In this document: positions 15,956 to 25,003 of the stretch, one piece after another
Numbering within the stretch: position 1 is the first letter of the stretch
Layout of the letters: each line of letters opens with the position of its first letter
Position numbers and translations under genes: made by a program
Source: Phycisphaerae bacterium
GTDB taxonomy: Bacteria > Planctomycetota > Phycisphaerae > SM23-33
Length of the DNA: 53,954 bases
Assembly: GCA_018335035.1 (NCBI GenBank)
Contig: JAGXKT010000014.1
Span: 1-53,954, forward strand
Direction: 5' to 3'
The notes under the pieces: generated by a model
What the model was told of the DNA's origin: nothing
Seen by the model: the letters and a program-made list of their open reading frames with translations, nothing else
Databases searched by the model: none

Positions 15956-16744
15956 TCAGTCGCTTAACTCGACGCCGGCGCGGACGATGGCGGCGAAGTC
16001 CGGCGCCTTGAGCGATGCCCCGCCGACCAGTGCTCCGTCGATGTCCGGCCGGGCGAGCAGCGCTGCGGCGTTGTCCGGCTTGACCGACCCGCCGTACTGG
16101 ATGCGAAGCTCCGCCGCAAGCGTTTCGTCATACAACTCGCCGATCAGCGTGCGAACCGCCGCGTGGACCTCCTGGGCCTGGTCGGGCGTGGCCGTCCGCC
16201 CCGTGCCGATCGCCCAGACCGGCTCGTAGGCGATCGTCAGGCGGTCGGCCAGCGTCGTGCCGCCGGCGTAGCTCGCTCCGACCCCCTCCAGGTCGCGCGT
16301 CACCTGTTGGCGGATGACCTCCATCGTCTGTCCGCCGTCCCGCTGCTCCAGAAGCTCGCCCACGCAGAGGATCGGGTTGAGCCCCTCGCTCAATGCCTTG
16401 AGGACCTTGCGGTTGATCACCTCGTCGCTCTCGCCGATCACGTGCCGCCGTTCGCTGTGACCGCAGATGACGTACTTGCAGCCGACGTCGACGAGCATGT
16501 CGGCCGAGATCTCCCCCGTGTAGGCGCCTTGATCCTCATACCACATGTTCTGGGCGCCGAGATCGATTCGGCTGACGCCGAGGGCCTGTTGTACGGTCAT
16601 CAGGTAGCAACTCGGCGGGCAGACGGCCGTATCGACCGCCGCCTCTTTCCCGATTTCTTCGACGAGCGCTGCGGCCAGGTCGCTCGACCGCGCGCGGCTT
16701 AGGTTCATCTTCCAGTTTCCGGCGATAAACAGTTTGCGGCTCAT
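15956..16744 (-). CDS. tpiA: triosephosphate isomerase
   Basis: The 262-residue TIM barrel interconverts dihydroxyacetone phosphate and glyceraldehyde 3-phosphate. Catalytic residues are Lys12 in GNWKMN, His96 in ICGHSERR and Glu174 in AYEPVWAIGTG, with the phosphate loops YGGSV and GALVGGASL. The length is slightly above average. It lies between pheA and secG; a tpiA-secG pairing is common in bacteria. Confidence 0.96.
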   Translation of the reverse strand: MSRKLFIAGNWKMNLSRARSSDLAAALVEEIGKEAAVDTAVCPPSCYLMTVQQALGVSRIDLGAQNMWYEDQGAYTGEISADMLVDVGCKYVICGHSERRHVIGESDEVINRKVLKALSEGLNPILCVGELLEQRDGGQTMEVIRQQVTRDLEGVGASYAGGTTLADRLTIAYEPVWAIGTGRTATPDQAQEVHAAVRTLIGELYDETLAAELRIQYGGSVKPDNAAALLARPDIDGALVGGASLKAPDFAAIVRAGVELSD

Positions 16745-16788
16745 CGTTCTCTGGCTCCGTTGCGGACCGTCATGTCGTGTGGCGGCAC

Positions 16789-17886
16789 TCAGACCGGCTC
16801 GCTCGCCCGGGGGAAACTGCCCAGCACGTGCAGTTCCCCGCAGTGCTCGCGGGTCTCGTCCAGCGCCGCCGCGAAATTCTCGTCTTCGCAGTGCCCCTCG
16901 GCGTCCACGAAGAAATAGTACTCCCAGTTCCGCCGCTTCGACGGGCGCGTATCGATATTGGTCAGGTTGATCCCGTAGCGGCTGAAGACGTTCAGCACCT
17001 CGACCAGCGCCCCGGCGCGGTGAGCGGTGGTGAACATCAGCGCCGTCTTGTCGTTGCCGGTGCGACCGGCCGGTGTCGTCGAAATCACGAAGAACCGCGT
17101 CATGTTGCCCGGCGTGTCCTCGATGTTAGCGAAGACGATCTTCAGATCGTACAGCTCGGCGGCCAGGGTCGAACCGATCGCCGCCAGGTTCGGCTCGCCG
17201 ACGGCCATCTCCGCCGCCTTGGCCGAGCTGGCGACCGGCAGAAGTTCCGCCTGCTGGAAGCTCGTGGACAACCAGTTTCGGCACTGCGCGAAGACCTCCG
17301 GGCGGCTGGCGACCGTGCGGATTTCGTCCGGCGGGCAGTTGGCCAGCAGGTTGTGATGCACCTCCACGAGCACCTCGGCGCAGACGCACACCCGCGCCGT
17401 GGCGAACGCGTCCAGCGTGTCGATCACGCCGCCGCCGCTGCTGTTTTCGATCGGGACCAGTCCAAGGTCGCAGTGCCCGCGGGCGACCTCCTCGAACACG
17501 GCGCGGATGTCCGTCAGCGCGTGGTACTCGACCGACGCACCGAACTTCCGCTGGGCGGCGAGGTGGCTGAAGCTGCCGGCCGGGCCGAGATAGCCGATCC
17601 GCAACGGCTTTTCCAGCGCGAACGAGCCGCTCATCAACTCGCGGTAGATCGCCTGGAGCGTCCGCTGGGGCAGCGGGCCGCCGTTGAGCCGCCGAATCCG
17701 CTCCAGCACGGCGTGCTCGCGGTCCGGCGCGTAGATCGGGGTGCCCTCGGCCTGCTTGGCCTGGCCGATGCCCACCACGACATCGGCGCGCTCGTTGAGC
17801 AGCTCGACGATCCGCTGGTCCAGCTCGTCGATCCGCCTGCGCAAGGCGTCCAGCTCGCCGTTTGTGTGGTTTTCGCCCTCGGGCAT
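16789..17886 (-). CDS. pheA: P-protein: chorismate mutase / prephenate dehydratase
   Basis: The 365-residue bifunctional enzyme makes phenylpyruvate for phenylalanine. Residues about 10-95 are an AroQ chorismate mutase (ELDALRRRIDELDQRIVELL). About 98-275 are prephenate dehydratase with YLGPAGSFSH, VPIENSSGGGV and the catalytic GNMTRFFVI. About 285-365 form an ACT regulatory domain with NIDTRPSKRRNWEY, the ESRP-like phenylalanine-binding motif, implying feedback control by phenylalanine. The ATG at 17884-17886 is chosen by homology; it lacks a strong ribosome binding site. It is the first gene of the long minus series. Confidence 0.95.
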   Translation of the reverse strand: MPEGENHTNGELDALRRRIDELDQRIVELLNERADVVVGIGQAKQAEGTPIYAPDREHAVLERIRRLNGGPLPQRTLQAIYRELMSGSFALEKPLRIGYLGPAGSFSHLAAQRKFGASVEYHALTDIRAVFEEVARGHCDLGLVPIENSSGGGVIDTLDAFATARVCVCAEVLVEVHHNLLANCPPDEIRTVASRPEVFAQCRNWLSTSFQQAELLPVASSAKAAEMAVGEPNLAAIGSTLAAELYDLKIVFANIEDTPGNMTRFFVISTTPAGRTGNDKTALMFTTAHRAGALVEVLNVFSRYGINLTNIDTRPSKRRNWEYYFFVDAEGHCEDENFAAALDETREHCGELHVLGSFPRASEPV

Positions 17887-18017
17887 TGCCGTCGCCGCCT
17901 GCTGGGGGGCGCACACCGCACCCGCCGTGTGCGAATCGCCTCTTGTACCGGGCGGGCGCCGACCGGTCAAGGGCTTTTGCGTCCCCGCCGGAGCCGTCCC
18001 GCTCGCTGCCCGGCGCC

Positions 18018-18023
18018 TAAAAT
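18018..18023 (+). promoter_or_regulatory. putative -10 element (TAAAAT) for superoxide dismutase
   Basis: GCCTAAAATGTCC lies about 50 bases before the ATG at 18072, which itself follows a good GGGAGA ribosome binding site. Confidence 0.4.
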
Positions 18024-18071
18024 GTCCACACGGTCCGCACGTGGCGAGACCCCGACCCAAGGGAGAACGAC

Positions 18072-18827
18072 ATGGAACACGCACTGACACGACGCGACGC
18101 GATGAAACTCGCCGGCGGTACGGCAATGGCTTCCCTGGCCGGCGGATGCCTGGCCGAGACGCCCCATGCGCCTCCCGGCGGCGCGATGGCGGCGGCCGCG
18201 ACGGACCTCCACGCCGCCGACGGCGATCGGTACGTCCTGCCCGATCTGCCGTACGCCGCCGACGCCCTCGAACCGCTGTACGAGAAGCGCGCGCTGACGA
18301 TCCACCACGACCGCCACCACGCCGGGTATGTCAAGGGACTCAACCGCGTGCTGGGCAAGCTGGCGGCCGCACGCGAGGCCGGCGCACACGCGCGGGTTAA
18401 GGGGCTGTCGCGTGGGCTGGCGTTCCACGGTAGCGGGCACGTGCTGCATACCTTGTTCTGGCATTCGATGACGCCCGGCGGGGCCGCGCCGCCGGCCGCC
18501 CTGCGCAAAGCCGCCGACAAGAGCTTCGGCTCCGTCGAGGCCTGCACGGCGCAGTTCGCCGCGGCGACCAAGGCCGTCGAGGCCAGCGGCTGGGGCGTGC
18601 TGGCGTACGAGCCGCTGGGCGACCGGCTGATGATCCTCCAGGCCGAGAAGCACCAGAACCTCGCCATCTGGGGCGCCGTGCCGCTGCTGGTCTGCGACGT
18701 GTGGGAACACGCCTATTACCTCCAGTACGCCAACCGCCGCGGGCAGTGGGTGGACAACTTCTTGAAGCTGGCGAATTGGCAGTTTGCGGCCGAGCGTTTG
18801 GCGCTGGCGAAACGACGGTCGGCGTAG
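18072..18827 (+). CDS. sod: exported Mn-type superoxide dismutase
   Basis: The 251-residue enzyme dismutes superoxide. The N-terminus LTRRDAMKLAGG is a twin-arginine motif, and Leu-Ala-Gly-Gly-Cys near residue 26 is a lipobox, so it is probably a folded, lipid-anchored extracytoplasmic enzyme. Metal ligands align as His78 (IHHDRHH), His126 (LHTLFW), Asp209 and His213 (DVWEHAYY), with gateway Tyr86. The Gly before the second ligand (GSGHVLH) and Gln195 suggest the manganese subtype. It differs from the E. coli MnSOD motif NHSLFW by Leu in place of Asn. It is divergent from pheA and preceded by AAGGGAGA. Confidence 0.93.
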   Translation: MEHALTRRDAMKLAGGTAMASLAGGCLAETPHAPPGGAMAAAATDLHAADGDRYVLPDLPYAADALEPLYEKRALTIHHDRHHAGYVKGLNRVLGKLAAAREAGAHARVKGLSRGLAFHGSGHVLHTLFWHSMTPGGAAPPAALRKAADKSFGSVEACTAQFAAATKAVEASGWGVLAYEPLGDRLMILQAEKHQNLAIWGAVPLLVCDVWEHAYYLQYANRRGQWVDNFLKLANWQFAAERLALAKRRSA

Positions 18828-18946
18828 ACCACCCCGGCGGCCCGAGGGTGTGCACGCCGCCCGGCGCACGGCGCAACCACGCCCGCTCCGGCTGGCGGCG
18901 TTCGCCGGCTTTTGGTAGGATCTTCCGACCATTTGGGGAGATTCCC

Positions 18947-20674
18947 ATGAACGCGTTGCGCGAGATCGTTTCCGGCGTTGTGCTGTTCTGGCTTGCTGCC
19001 TGCTGCGCCTCGGCCGCCGAGCCAACCACCCGGCCCGCGGCGGATGCGGACGGCGCGTCGCAGACCCGCCCGGTGCGGACCCAGGCCGGCATCACGCTGT
19101 CGCGCGAGACGACGTACGTCACCGGCCCGCTGAACGACGACGGTACGGTCAATTACGTCGAATATCTCAACCGCAAGCACTCCAAGGGCGTCACGCCGGA
19201 GACCAACGCGGCCGTGGGGCTCCTCAAGGTCCTCGGACCAGAGATGATCGTCGAGGAGACCCGCGCCGAGACGTTCAAGCGGCTGGGCATGGACCCGCTG
19301 CCGGCCGAGGGCGAGTACTTCGTGCACCTCAGCACGTACGTGGAGGCCTTGCCCGCAGATCGCAAGCCGCGGGGCGCTGCCGGCGCCGAGGCCGCCAAAA
19401 AGAAGCGGCAAGAGTTGCAGGAGCGCATTGAGGCGGGGGGTCCGGACGCTGCGGAGGCGTGGGAGGAGCTGTGGGCGCTGCCGGAGTCACCCGAGACGCC
19501 CGCGGATATCGTCGAGCAGCGGCGAGAGCAGGCAATGGAGGGGCCGTGGACGGCCGAGCAGTATCCGATTCTCGCTGACTGGCTGGAGGCCAATGCCGGC
19601 GCGCTGGACGGCATCGTGGCCGCGTCGAAGCGACCGCGATACTACGTGCCGCTTGTCTCGTTGGCGGAGCCGGCCCAGATCATCGACACGCTGTTGCCCG
19701 CGCTGAATTCACTGCGGACGGTCGCCAGGGCGCTGCGGACCCGCGCGATGCTTCGCTGGGGTGGCGGCGACGTCCGCGGGGCGTGGGCGGACCTGCTGGC
19801 CATGCGGCGCCTGGCGCGGCTGCTGTGCCAGGATGCGACGTTGATCGCACATCTCATGGGCATCGCGACCGAGGCGGTCGGCGCCGACGGCATGCAGCGG
19901 CTGGGCACGGCCGGGGCGCTCGAGCCGGCCGATGCGCGGCATCTGCTGGCCGAGGTTCGCACGCTCGAACCGCTGCCGGACATCCGCAATGCCATCGCCA
20001 ACGAGCGGTTCATGATGCTCGATTGCATCATGATGATGGCGCGGGGGTGCCCGCCGCGCCGTTTTCTTCGGAACCTGCAGACGATGCGCGAGTGGCCGCC
20101 GGCGGCGGGGAACGGCTTGTCACTGGACTACAATCTGATGCTGCGGCGTATCAACGAAATGTGGAACTGGTATTTGAATTGCCTTCGCATCGAGGACCGC
20201 GCCGAGCGCGACGCGGCGCTGCAACGGTTTGAGGACTGGCTGATACAGACGAAGCTCACGTTTGCCGGGGATCGCTTGGCTACTGCGGGGGCCGTAATTA
20301 GCTCGGCGCTGTCCGTCAAGAGGCGAACCGAAGTGGTTACGAACTTGCTGGTCAGCGTCCTGATGCCCACTCTGGGCCGCGCGACGGTGCTGTGGCAGCG
20401 GGCCAACGCCGACGGCGCCGTGACGCTCGGCGCGACGGTGCTGGCGGCCTATCACGCGGAGACGGGCGCCTACCCAGACAAACTGGCCGCGCTGACGCCG
20501 ACGTACCTCCAGGCGGTCCCGACCGACCCGTTTACCGGCGAGCCGCTGATCTACAAACGCACCGACGCCGGTTACGTGCTCTATTCCGTCGGCGAGAATT
20601 TGGATGACGACGGCGGCATCGACGCGTATGATACGGGCGATATCGCCGTGACGGTCGACGCTGAGGCGCGGTAG
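18947..20674 (+). CDS. exported planctomycete protein with pseudopilin-like C-terminus
   Basis: I do not recognise a named family for the body of this 575-residue protein. It starts with a signal peptide (residues 1-23 ending ASAAE), then a Thr/Arg/Pro-rich segment (TTRPAADADGASQTRP) typical of Phycisphaerae exports. Mostly helical sequence follows. The C-terminal 65 residues (AYHAETGAYPDKLAALTPTY, PTDPFTGEPL, YSVGENLDDDGG) resemble the C-terminal part of GspG-type pseudopilins, found as a stand-alone tail on many planctomycete exported proteins. GGGGAG precedes the ATG at 18947, and TAGGAT at 18916-18921 could be its -10 box. It is probably periplasmic; its role is unknown. Confidence 0.75.
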   Translation: MNALREIVSGVVLFWLAACCASAAEPTTRPAADADGASQTRPVRTQAGITLSRETTYVTGPLNDDGTVNYVEYLNRKHSKGVTPETNAAVGLLKVLGPEMIVEETRAETFKRLGMDPLPAEGEYFVHLSTYVEALPADRKPRGAAGAEAAKKKRQELQERIEAGGPDAAEAWEELWALPESPETPADIVEQRREQAMEGPWTAEQYPILADWLEANAGALDGIVAASKRPRYYVPLVSLAEPAQIIDTLLPALNSLRTVARALRTRAMLRWGGGDVRGAWADLLAMRRLARLLCQDATLIAHLMGIATEAVGADGMQRLGTAGALEPADARHLLAEVRTLEPLPDIRNAIANERFMMLDCIMMMARGCPPRRFLRNLQTMREWPPAAGNGLSLDYNLMLRRINEMWNWYLNCLRIEDRAERDAALQRFEDWLIQTKLTFAGDRLATAGAVISSALSVKRRTEVVTNLLVSVLMPTLGRATVLWQRANADGAVTLGATVLAAYHAETGAYPDKLAALTPTYLQAVPTDPFTGEPLIYKRTDAGYVLYSVGENLDDDGGIDAYDTGDIAVTVDAEAR

Positions 20675-20781
20675 CCCTGCCCGCGGCCGGGCCGCGGGAA
20701 CGGGGGTGTCCGCCGCATCGCCGGTCCGTCCATGCCCGCAAACGCAACGAAACCCCGCGAACCGCGCACAAGGAGCACGCC

Positions 20782-22476
20782 ATGACCACGCGAACCCTGT
20801 GGATGCTCGTAGCGTTGTCGATCCCGTCCCTCGCCGCCACGGAGGCCCTCTCGCAGACGACGCGCCTCTACGAGATGGTCGAGGTGTCGATGATCAACGA
20901 CACCTCGTTCGACAACCCCTTCACCGACACGGAGCTGCGCCTGGACGTCACGGCGCCGGAGGAGCGCAAGCTCGGCAGCCGCTTCCGCTGGTACGGCTTC
21001 CACGACGGTGACGGGCGCGGCGGGCAGGACGGCAACGTCTGGAAGTTTCGCCTGCTGTTCGACGAACCGGGCACGTGGAACGTGACGGCCGGGTTCTACA
21101 AGCCCGGCACGGACACCGCCAACGGGCCCAAGAAGACCTTCACGTACCGCGTGTCCGACAAGCGGATCTATCCCCACGAGCACGGGCACGTGCGCATCGA
21201 TCCGCGGAATCCGATGCGGTTCGCCTTCGACGACGGCACGCCGTGGGTGCCGGTGTCGGTGCACGCCAGCATGCTGCTGGACCGCGACGATTTCGGCGTG
21301 GTCAAGCAGTGGATCGACGAGCACCTCCGCCGCGGCGTCGATACGTTCGGCGTGCGGTTTCACGCCGAGGGCGATGGCCACCAGAAGCGCTTCGGGGACG
21401 TTCGTCACATCCATTACCTCGGCGCCGACGGCAAGCGCTCGAACAACAACAAGAACCTCGATTTCACTCGTTTCGACGTCGCGACGTGGCAGCATTACGA
21501 GAAGGCCGTCGACTACGCCCAGCGGCGCGGCGTGAAGCTGTTCATCTGGTTCGGCGTCTCGGCCATCAACGACCAGTACCACGCCTACGGACCGCGCGAT
21601 AATACCAATGCGGACATCGGACCCGGGCAGAAGCGGTTGATCCGCTACTTCCTCGCGCGATGGGGCGCCTATACCTGCTGGTGGCACTGGACGGTCTGCA
21701 GCGAGTGGAACGAACGGCGCCACACGAAGGAGGCGCAGATCGTCTTCGCCCGGACGCTGCGCGATCAGAACCCCTGGCGAACGCTGATCAGCAATCACAG
21801 TCTCGGCGACTGGGAACTCAACGGCAAAAGGGACGGCTGGGGCCTGGCGACCCTTCAGAAGCGGATCAAGGACAACGACGGGGCGACGATCCAAGGCAGC
21901 AAGGGCGCCATCGAGCACAACGACGGTCACGGCATTCCCGTATTCAATGAGGAAGGCGTCTGGTGCCTGAACCCCACGCGCACTCGGGTCGCGACCCTCA
22001 GCCACCTCTTCGCCGGCGGCTACAGCCACTTCGCGACCTATGTCAAAGAGGATAAGACCACCTCGTCGAGTTGGCACGCCGACTGGGACACGATCACGAG
22101 CGCCCACAAGCAGGCGATTGGGCCCCTCGGCAAGCTCAACCGCTTCTTCAACCGCGCCGACATCGACATCAACGCGTGCAAGCCCGCCCACGACCTGGTC
22201 CACGCCGACGGCGGGCCGGCGATGTGCCTGGCCGAGCCGGGCAGGCAGTACTACCTGTGGATCAGCAAGGGCGGCGACGTGTCCCTGGACCTCTCGGGCG
22301 CCAAGGGCACGTACGTGGCGACGCGCTGCCGCGGCGACAACCTGCCGGCCAAGGGTGGCGGCACAAAGCTCGGCACGTTCGCCGGCGGCAAGGTCGCCGC
22401 GCTCGGCGCCACGCCCAAGACCGGTTATGGCAACGACTACGTGATCGTGGTCAAGCGCGTGAAGAGCACACCATGA
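20782..22476 (+). CDS. secreted DUF5060 / TIM-barrel glycoside hydrolase-like protein
   Basis: The 564-residue protein has a signal peptide (residues 1-25, ending EALSQ). A beta-sandwich follows (about 28-125; RWYGFHDGDG, FDEPGTWNV) of the DUF5060 type. Next is a TIM-barrel-like domain (about 135-465) opening with MRFAFDDGTPWVPVSVHASM, and a C-terminal beta domain (about 470-560) like the putative collagen-binding domain of such enzymes. Candidate acidic catalytic residues are in CSEWNERR and PVFNEEGVW. Family relatives act on plant or algal polysaccharides; the substrate cannot be named. AAGGAG precedes the ATG. It heads a likely operon with the next two genes. Confidence 0.75.
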   Translation: MTTRTLWMLVALSIPSLAATEALSQTTRLYEMVEVSMINDTSFDNPFTDTELRLDVTAPEERKLGSRFRWYGFHDGDGRGGQDGNVWKFRLLFDEPGTWNVTAGFYKPGTDTANGPKKTFTYRVSDKRIYPHEHGHVRIDPRNPMRFAFDDGTPWVPVSVHASMLLDRDDFGVVKQWIDEHLRRGVDTFGVRFHAEGDGHQKRFGDVRHIHYLGADGKRSNNNKNLDFTRFDVATWQHYEKAVDYAQRRGVKLFIWFGVSAINDQYHAYGPRDNTNADIGPGQKRLIRYFLARWGAYTCWWHWTVCSEWNERRHTKEAQIVFARTLRDQNPWRTLISNHSLGDWELNGKRDGWGLATLQKRIKDNDGATIQGSKGAIEHNDGHGIPVFNEEGVWCLNPTRTRVATLSHLFAGGYSHFATYVKEDKTTSSSWHADWDTITSAHKQAIGPLGKLNRFFNRADIDINACKPAHDLVHADGGPAMCLAEPGRQYYLWISKGGDVSLDLSGAKGTYVATRCRGDNLPAKGGGTKLGTFAGGKVAALGATPKTGYGNDYVIVVKRVKSTP

Positions 22477-22527
22477 ACAGGCCAGCCCGGTGAACCCCGC
22501 CTCTGGCCGTGCAGGAAAGGCCGAACA

Positions 22528-23403
22528 ATGATCGACACAAAAAAGATGACCATGATGACGGGGTTGGTTCTTGTGATCTGCGTTGCGGCACTGGGATACG
22601 ACGACGAGAAGCGGGAGAAGGACAAAGCCCGGATTCAGGAAGCGATCGAGGAGGGCATTATTGACTCCCATCCCTTCCCACCCGTTGCGCCCTGGGGCGA
22701 CTGGGTCAATAACTGCGGCAATCTCCTGTCGTATCGCTCGTTAGCGATCAGCCATTGGCAGGAGGTGGCGGAGGCCACGGACATGACCGCGGAACAGCGG
22801 GCCCAAGCCGAGGCGTTGCACAAGCGGTTCCGCGAGGCGCACGAGGCCTTCGACAAGACCACAACGCCGCCCAAGAACAAACTCAAAGCACGCGCCGAGG
22901 AAGCCAAGAAGGCCGGCAAGGATGATCTGGCCCGCAAACTGAAGAAGCTGGTCTATGTGCAGGCCCACTACAAGCTGGCGATCCAGGGCGGGGCATCCGA
23001 GGACTTGCTGCGCCTGCTCACACCAGAGCAAGTGAAGGTCTGGCACAACTACCGGGTCACGAAGTACGGCGCCACGAAGATGCGCCGGAGCATTTACGAC
23101 CGGAAGATCGGCGGCGAGAAACTGAGCAAGCGGCTCGCTATCACGGACGAGCAGAAGAAGCAGATCGAAGAGATGGCATGGAAGCTCTCAAAGGATGTCT
23201 TCCTGCCGACGATCGAGCACCCGGAGAACATCTCGGCATTCGGCGTCTTCGGCGAGGATCAAAAGAGAGCCAGAGCCCTCGCGGAGGAGACGCTGTTGCC
23301 CGAGGTCATCCGGGAAGTACTCACCGACGAGCAGCGCACGAAGCTGGAGCAGGAGCAGGAGCAGGAAGCGAAGGAAGAGAAAACGGACAAGGAAGAGCAA
23401 TAG
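22528..23403 (+). CDS. exported helical protein with repeated T-x-[ED]-Q motifs
   Basis: I do not recognise a family with certainty. The 291-residue protein has a signal peptide (Lys-rich start, hydrophobic 9-22), then charged helical sequence. Four segments resemble the LTxxQ motif of periplasmic Spy/CpxP-like proteins: MTAEQRAQAEAL, LTPEQVKVWHN, ITDEQKKQIEEM and LTDEQRTKLEQE. The C-terminal 25 residues are almost only Glu, Gln, Lys and Asp. Similar helical proteins with such motifs are frequent planctomycete exports. AGGAAAGG precedes the ATG at 22528, 51 bases after the hydrolase gene, so it is probably co-transcribed with it. Confidence 0.65.
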   Translation: MIDTKKMTMMTGLVLVICVAALGYDDEKREKDKARIQEAIEEGIIDSHPFPPVAPWGDWVNNCGNLLSYRSLAISHWQEVAEATDMTAEQRAQAEALHKRFREAHEAFDKTTTPPKNKLKARAEEAKKAGKDDLARKLKKLVYVQAHYKLAIQGGASEDLLRLLTPEQVKVWHNYRVTKYGATKMRRSIYDRKIGGEKLSKRLAITDEQKKQIEEMAWKLSKDVFLPTIEHPENISAFGVFGEDQKRARALAEETLLPEVIREVLTDEQRTKLEQEQEQEAKEEKTDKEEQ

Positions 23404-23516
23404 GGGCGGCCCTTCCAGCCCCGGGGCTACGCGTTGTGGAAACGCCAGGCGCGATGAAAACGTGAGACCCACGCGCGCCCGTTGAGCCGCACGGAATGTC
23501 GCAGGAAGAGAGAAGG

Positions 23517-24800
23517 ATGTCAGAACTGGCCAAGCATATTCAGCGCATTCGTGAGCACGTCCTGTCCGACTATCATGGGATGTACCGTGAGTCGGGCGAG
23601 GCCCTCGTACATCCCTTTCTGACGCCCGGCAGCGCCCAGTATGCCGACGTGCTGTGGGACTGGGACTCCTGGTGGAGCAACGTGGCGCTGCGCCAGATTC
23701 TCGCCGAGGTCGACGACGCCGACGAGTACGACCGCGCCCGCACCTACGAGCGGGGGTGCATCCTGAACTGGATTCACTTCTCGCACCTGCGGGACCACAC
23801 CGGCTGGATGCCCATCAGTTGCGCCCGGGGCGGGCCCAGGCCCAAGCCGCCGCGCGACCTCTACGTCGACAACATGCACAAGCCCTGCCTGGCCCAGCAT
23901 GCGGCGTTCCTGATTCGCGAAGACGGCGGCGACGCCCAGTGGCTGCGCGAGGGGTTCTACCCCATCCAGTGCTTCGTGAACAACTACCGCAACCACCATC
24001 GCGACCGGTGGAGCGGGCTGTACTACTGGCAGAACGAAAACGCCATCGGCGTGGACGACGACCCGTGCACGTACGGCCGGCCGCCGCGAAGCTCCGCGTC
24101 GATCTACCTCAATTGCTTCATGGTCAAGGAGTTGGAGGCCACGGTCTACCTGTGCGAGCAACTGAACCTCGACGAGGTCGCCACGCAGTACCAGCAAGAC
24201 CGCGACCGGCTCGTAGAAGCCATCAACGAGCATTGCTGGGACGAGTGGCTGGGCTTCTACTACTCGGTGGACCTGTCGCGGCGGGACGTGGGCCTGGGCG
24301 ACACGTGGGTCTCGCACAGCGGCTATCCGCGCGACTGGCCCGGGCTGATCCAGCGGATCGGTGTCTGGAGCGGCTTTCTGGGCTTGTGGGCGGGCGTCGC
24401 CAGCGAGGATCAGGCCCGCCGCGTGGTGGAGGAGCACTACAAGAACGACGCGACGTTCCGCGCGCCGTTCGGCGTGCGCACGCTGTCCAGGATGGAGAAG
24501 ATGTACAACCTCAAGGCCAGCGGCAACCCCAGCACGTGGCGCGGGCCGATCTGGGGCATCAGCAACTACATGGTCTTCAGCGGGCTCGTGCGGTACGGCT
24601 TCGACGACGAGGCCCGCGAGCTGGCCGAGAAGACCGTCACCCTGTTCGGCCGGGACCTCGAGCGCTACGGCGCCCTGCACGAGTACTACCAGCCGGAAAA
24701 CGGCGAGCCGATCCTCAACCCGGGCTTCCAGAACTGGAACTACCTCGTGTTGAACATGATCGCCTGGCTGGAAGGCAAGCAACCCGTCCGGGAGTTCTAA
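23517..24800 (+). CDS. GH63/trehalase-like (alpha/alpha)6-barrel glycoside hydrolase
   Basis: The 427-residue protein matches the (alpha/alpha)6 clan of GH37/GH63 and mannosylglycerate hydrolase-like enzymes. The diagnostic segments are VLWDWDSWWSNVALRQI near the start, YYWQNENAIGVDDDP with a likely catalytic acid, STWRGPIWGISNYMVFSGL and NPGFQNWNYL near the end. No signal peptide is visible, so it is probably cytoplasmic and may process oligosaccharides released by exported hydrolases such as the one two genes upstream. The start is ATG 23517, with AGGAAGAG upstream; ATG 23496 in the same frame is an alternative. Substrate unknown. Confidence 0.75.
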   Translation: MSELAKHIQRIREHVLSDYHGMYRESGEALVHPFLTPGSAQYADVLWDWDSWWSNVALRQILAEVDDADEYDRARTYERGCILNWIHFSHLRDHTGWMPISCARGGPRPKPPRDLYVDNMHKPCLAQHAAFLIREDGGDAQWLREGFYPIQCFVNNYRNHHRDRWSGLYYWQNENAIGVDDDPCTYGRPPRSSASIYLNCFMVKELEATVYLCEQLNLDEVATQYQQDRDRLVEAINEHCWDEWLGFYYSVDLSRRDVGLGDTWVSHSGYPRDWPGLIQRIGVWSGFLGLWAGVASEDQARRVVEEHYKNDATFRAPFGVRTLSRMEKMYNLKASGNPSTWRGPIWGISNYMVFSGLVRYGFDDEARELAEKTVTLFGRDLERYGALHEYYQPENGEPILNPGFQNWNYLVLNMIAWLEGKQPVREF

Positions 24801-25003
24801 GCAAACCCCCGCGTGCATGCCGCGGCGTGGCTGCTGCGTAAACCACGGCATCCGTGTCGTGTGGTTGGGCCGTCCGCGGCGGGTGGCGAGATATCCGGTT
24901 GAATCCGGCGACGCAGGGCGGGGCGAATGCCTCGTTCCGCGCGTCCGTTTGCGCGCGGCGGAAAGCGGCGCACCGCGAAGCGTGCGGCCGGACCGGTAGA
25001 ACC

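Noticed and set aside
20581-22671. 696-codon open frame on the minus strand
   Set aside because: It is antisense to the DUF5060 hydrolase gene, which has a signal peptide, ribosome binding site and domain structure.
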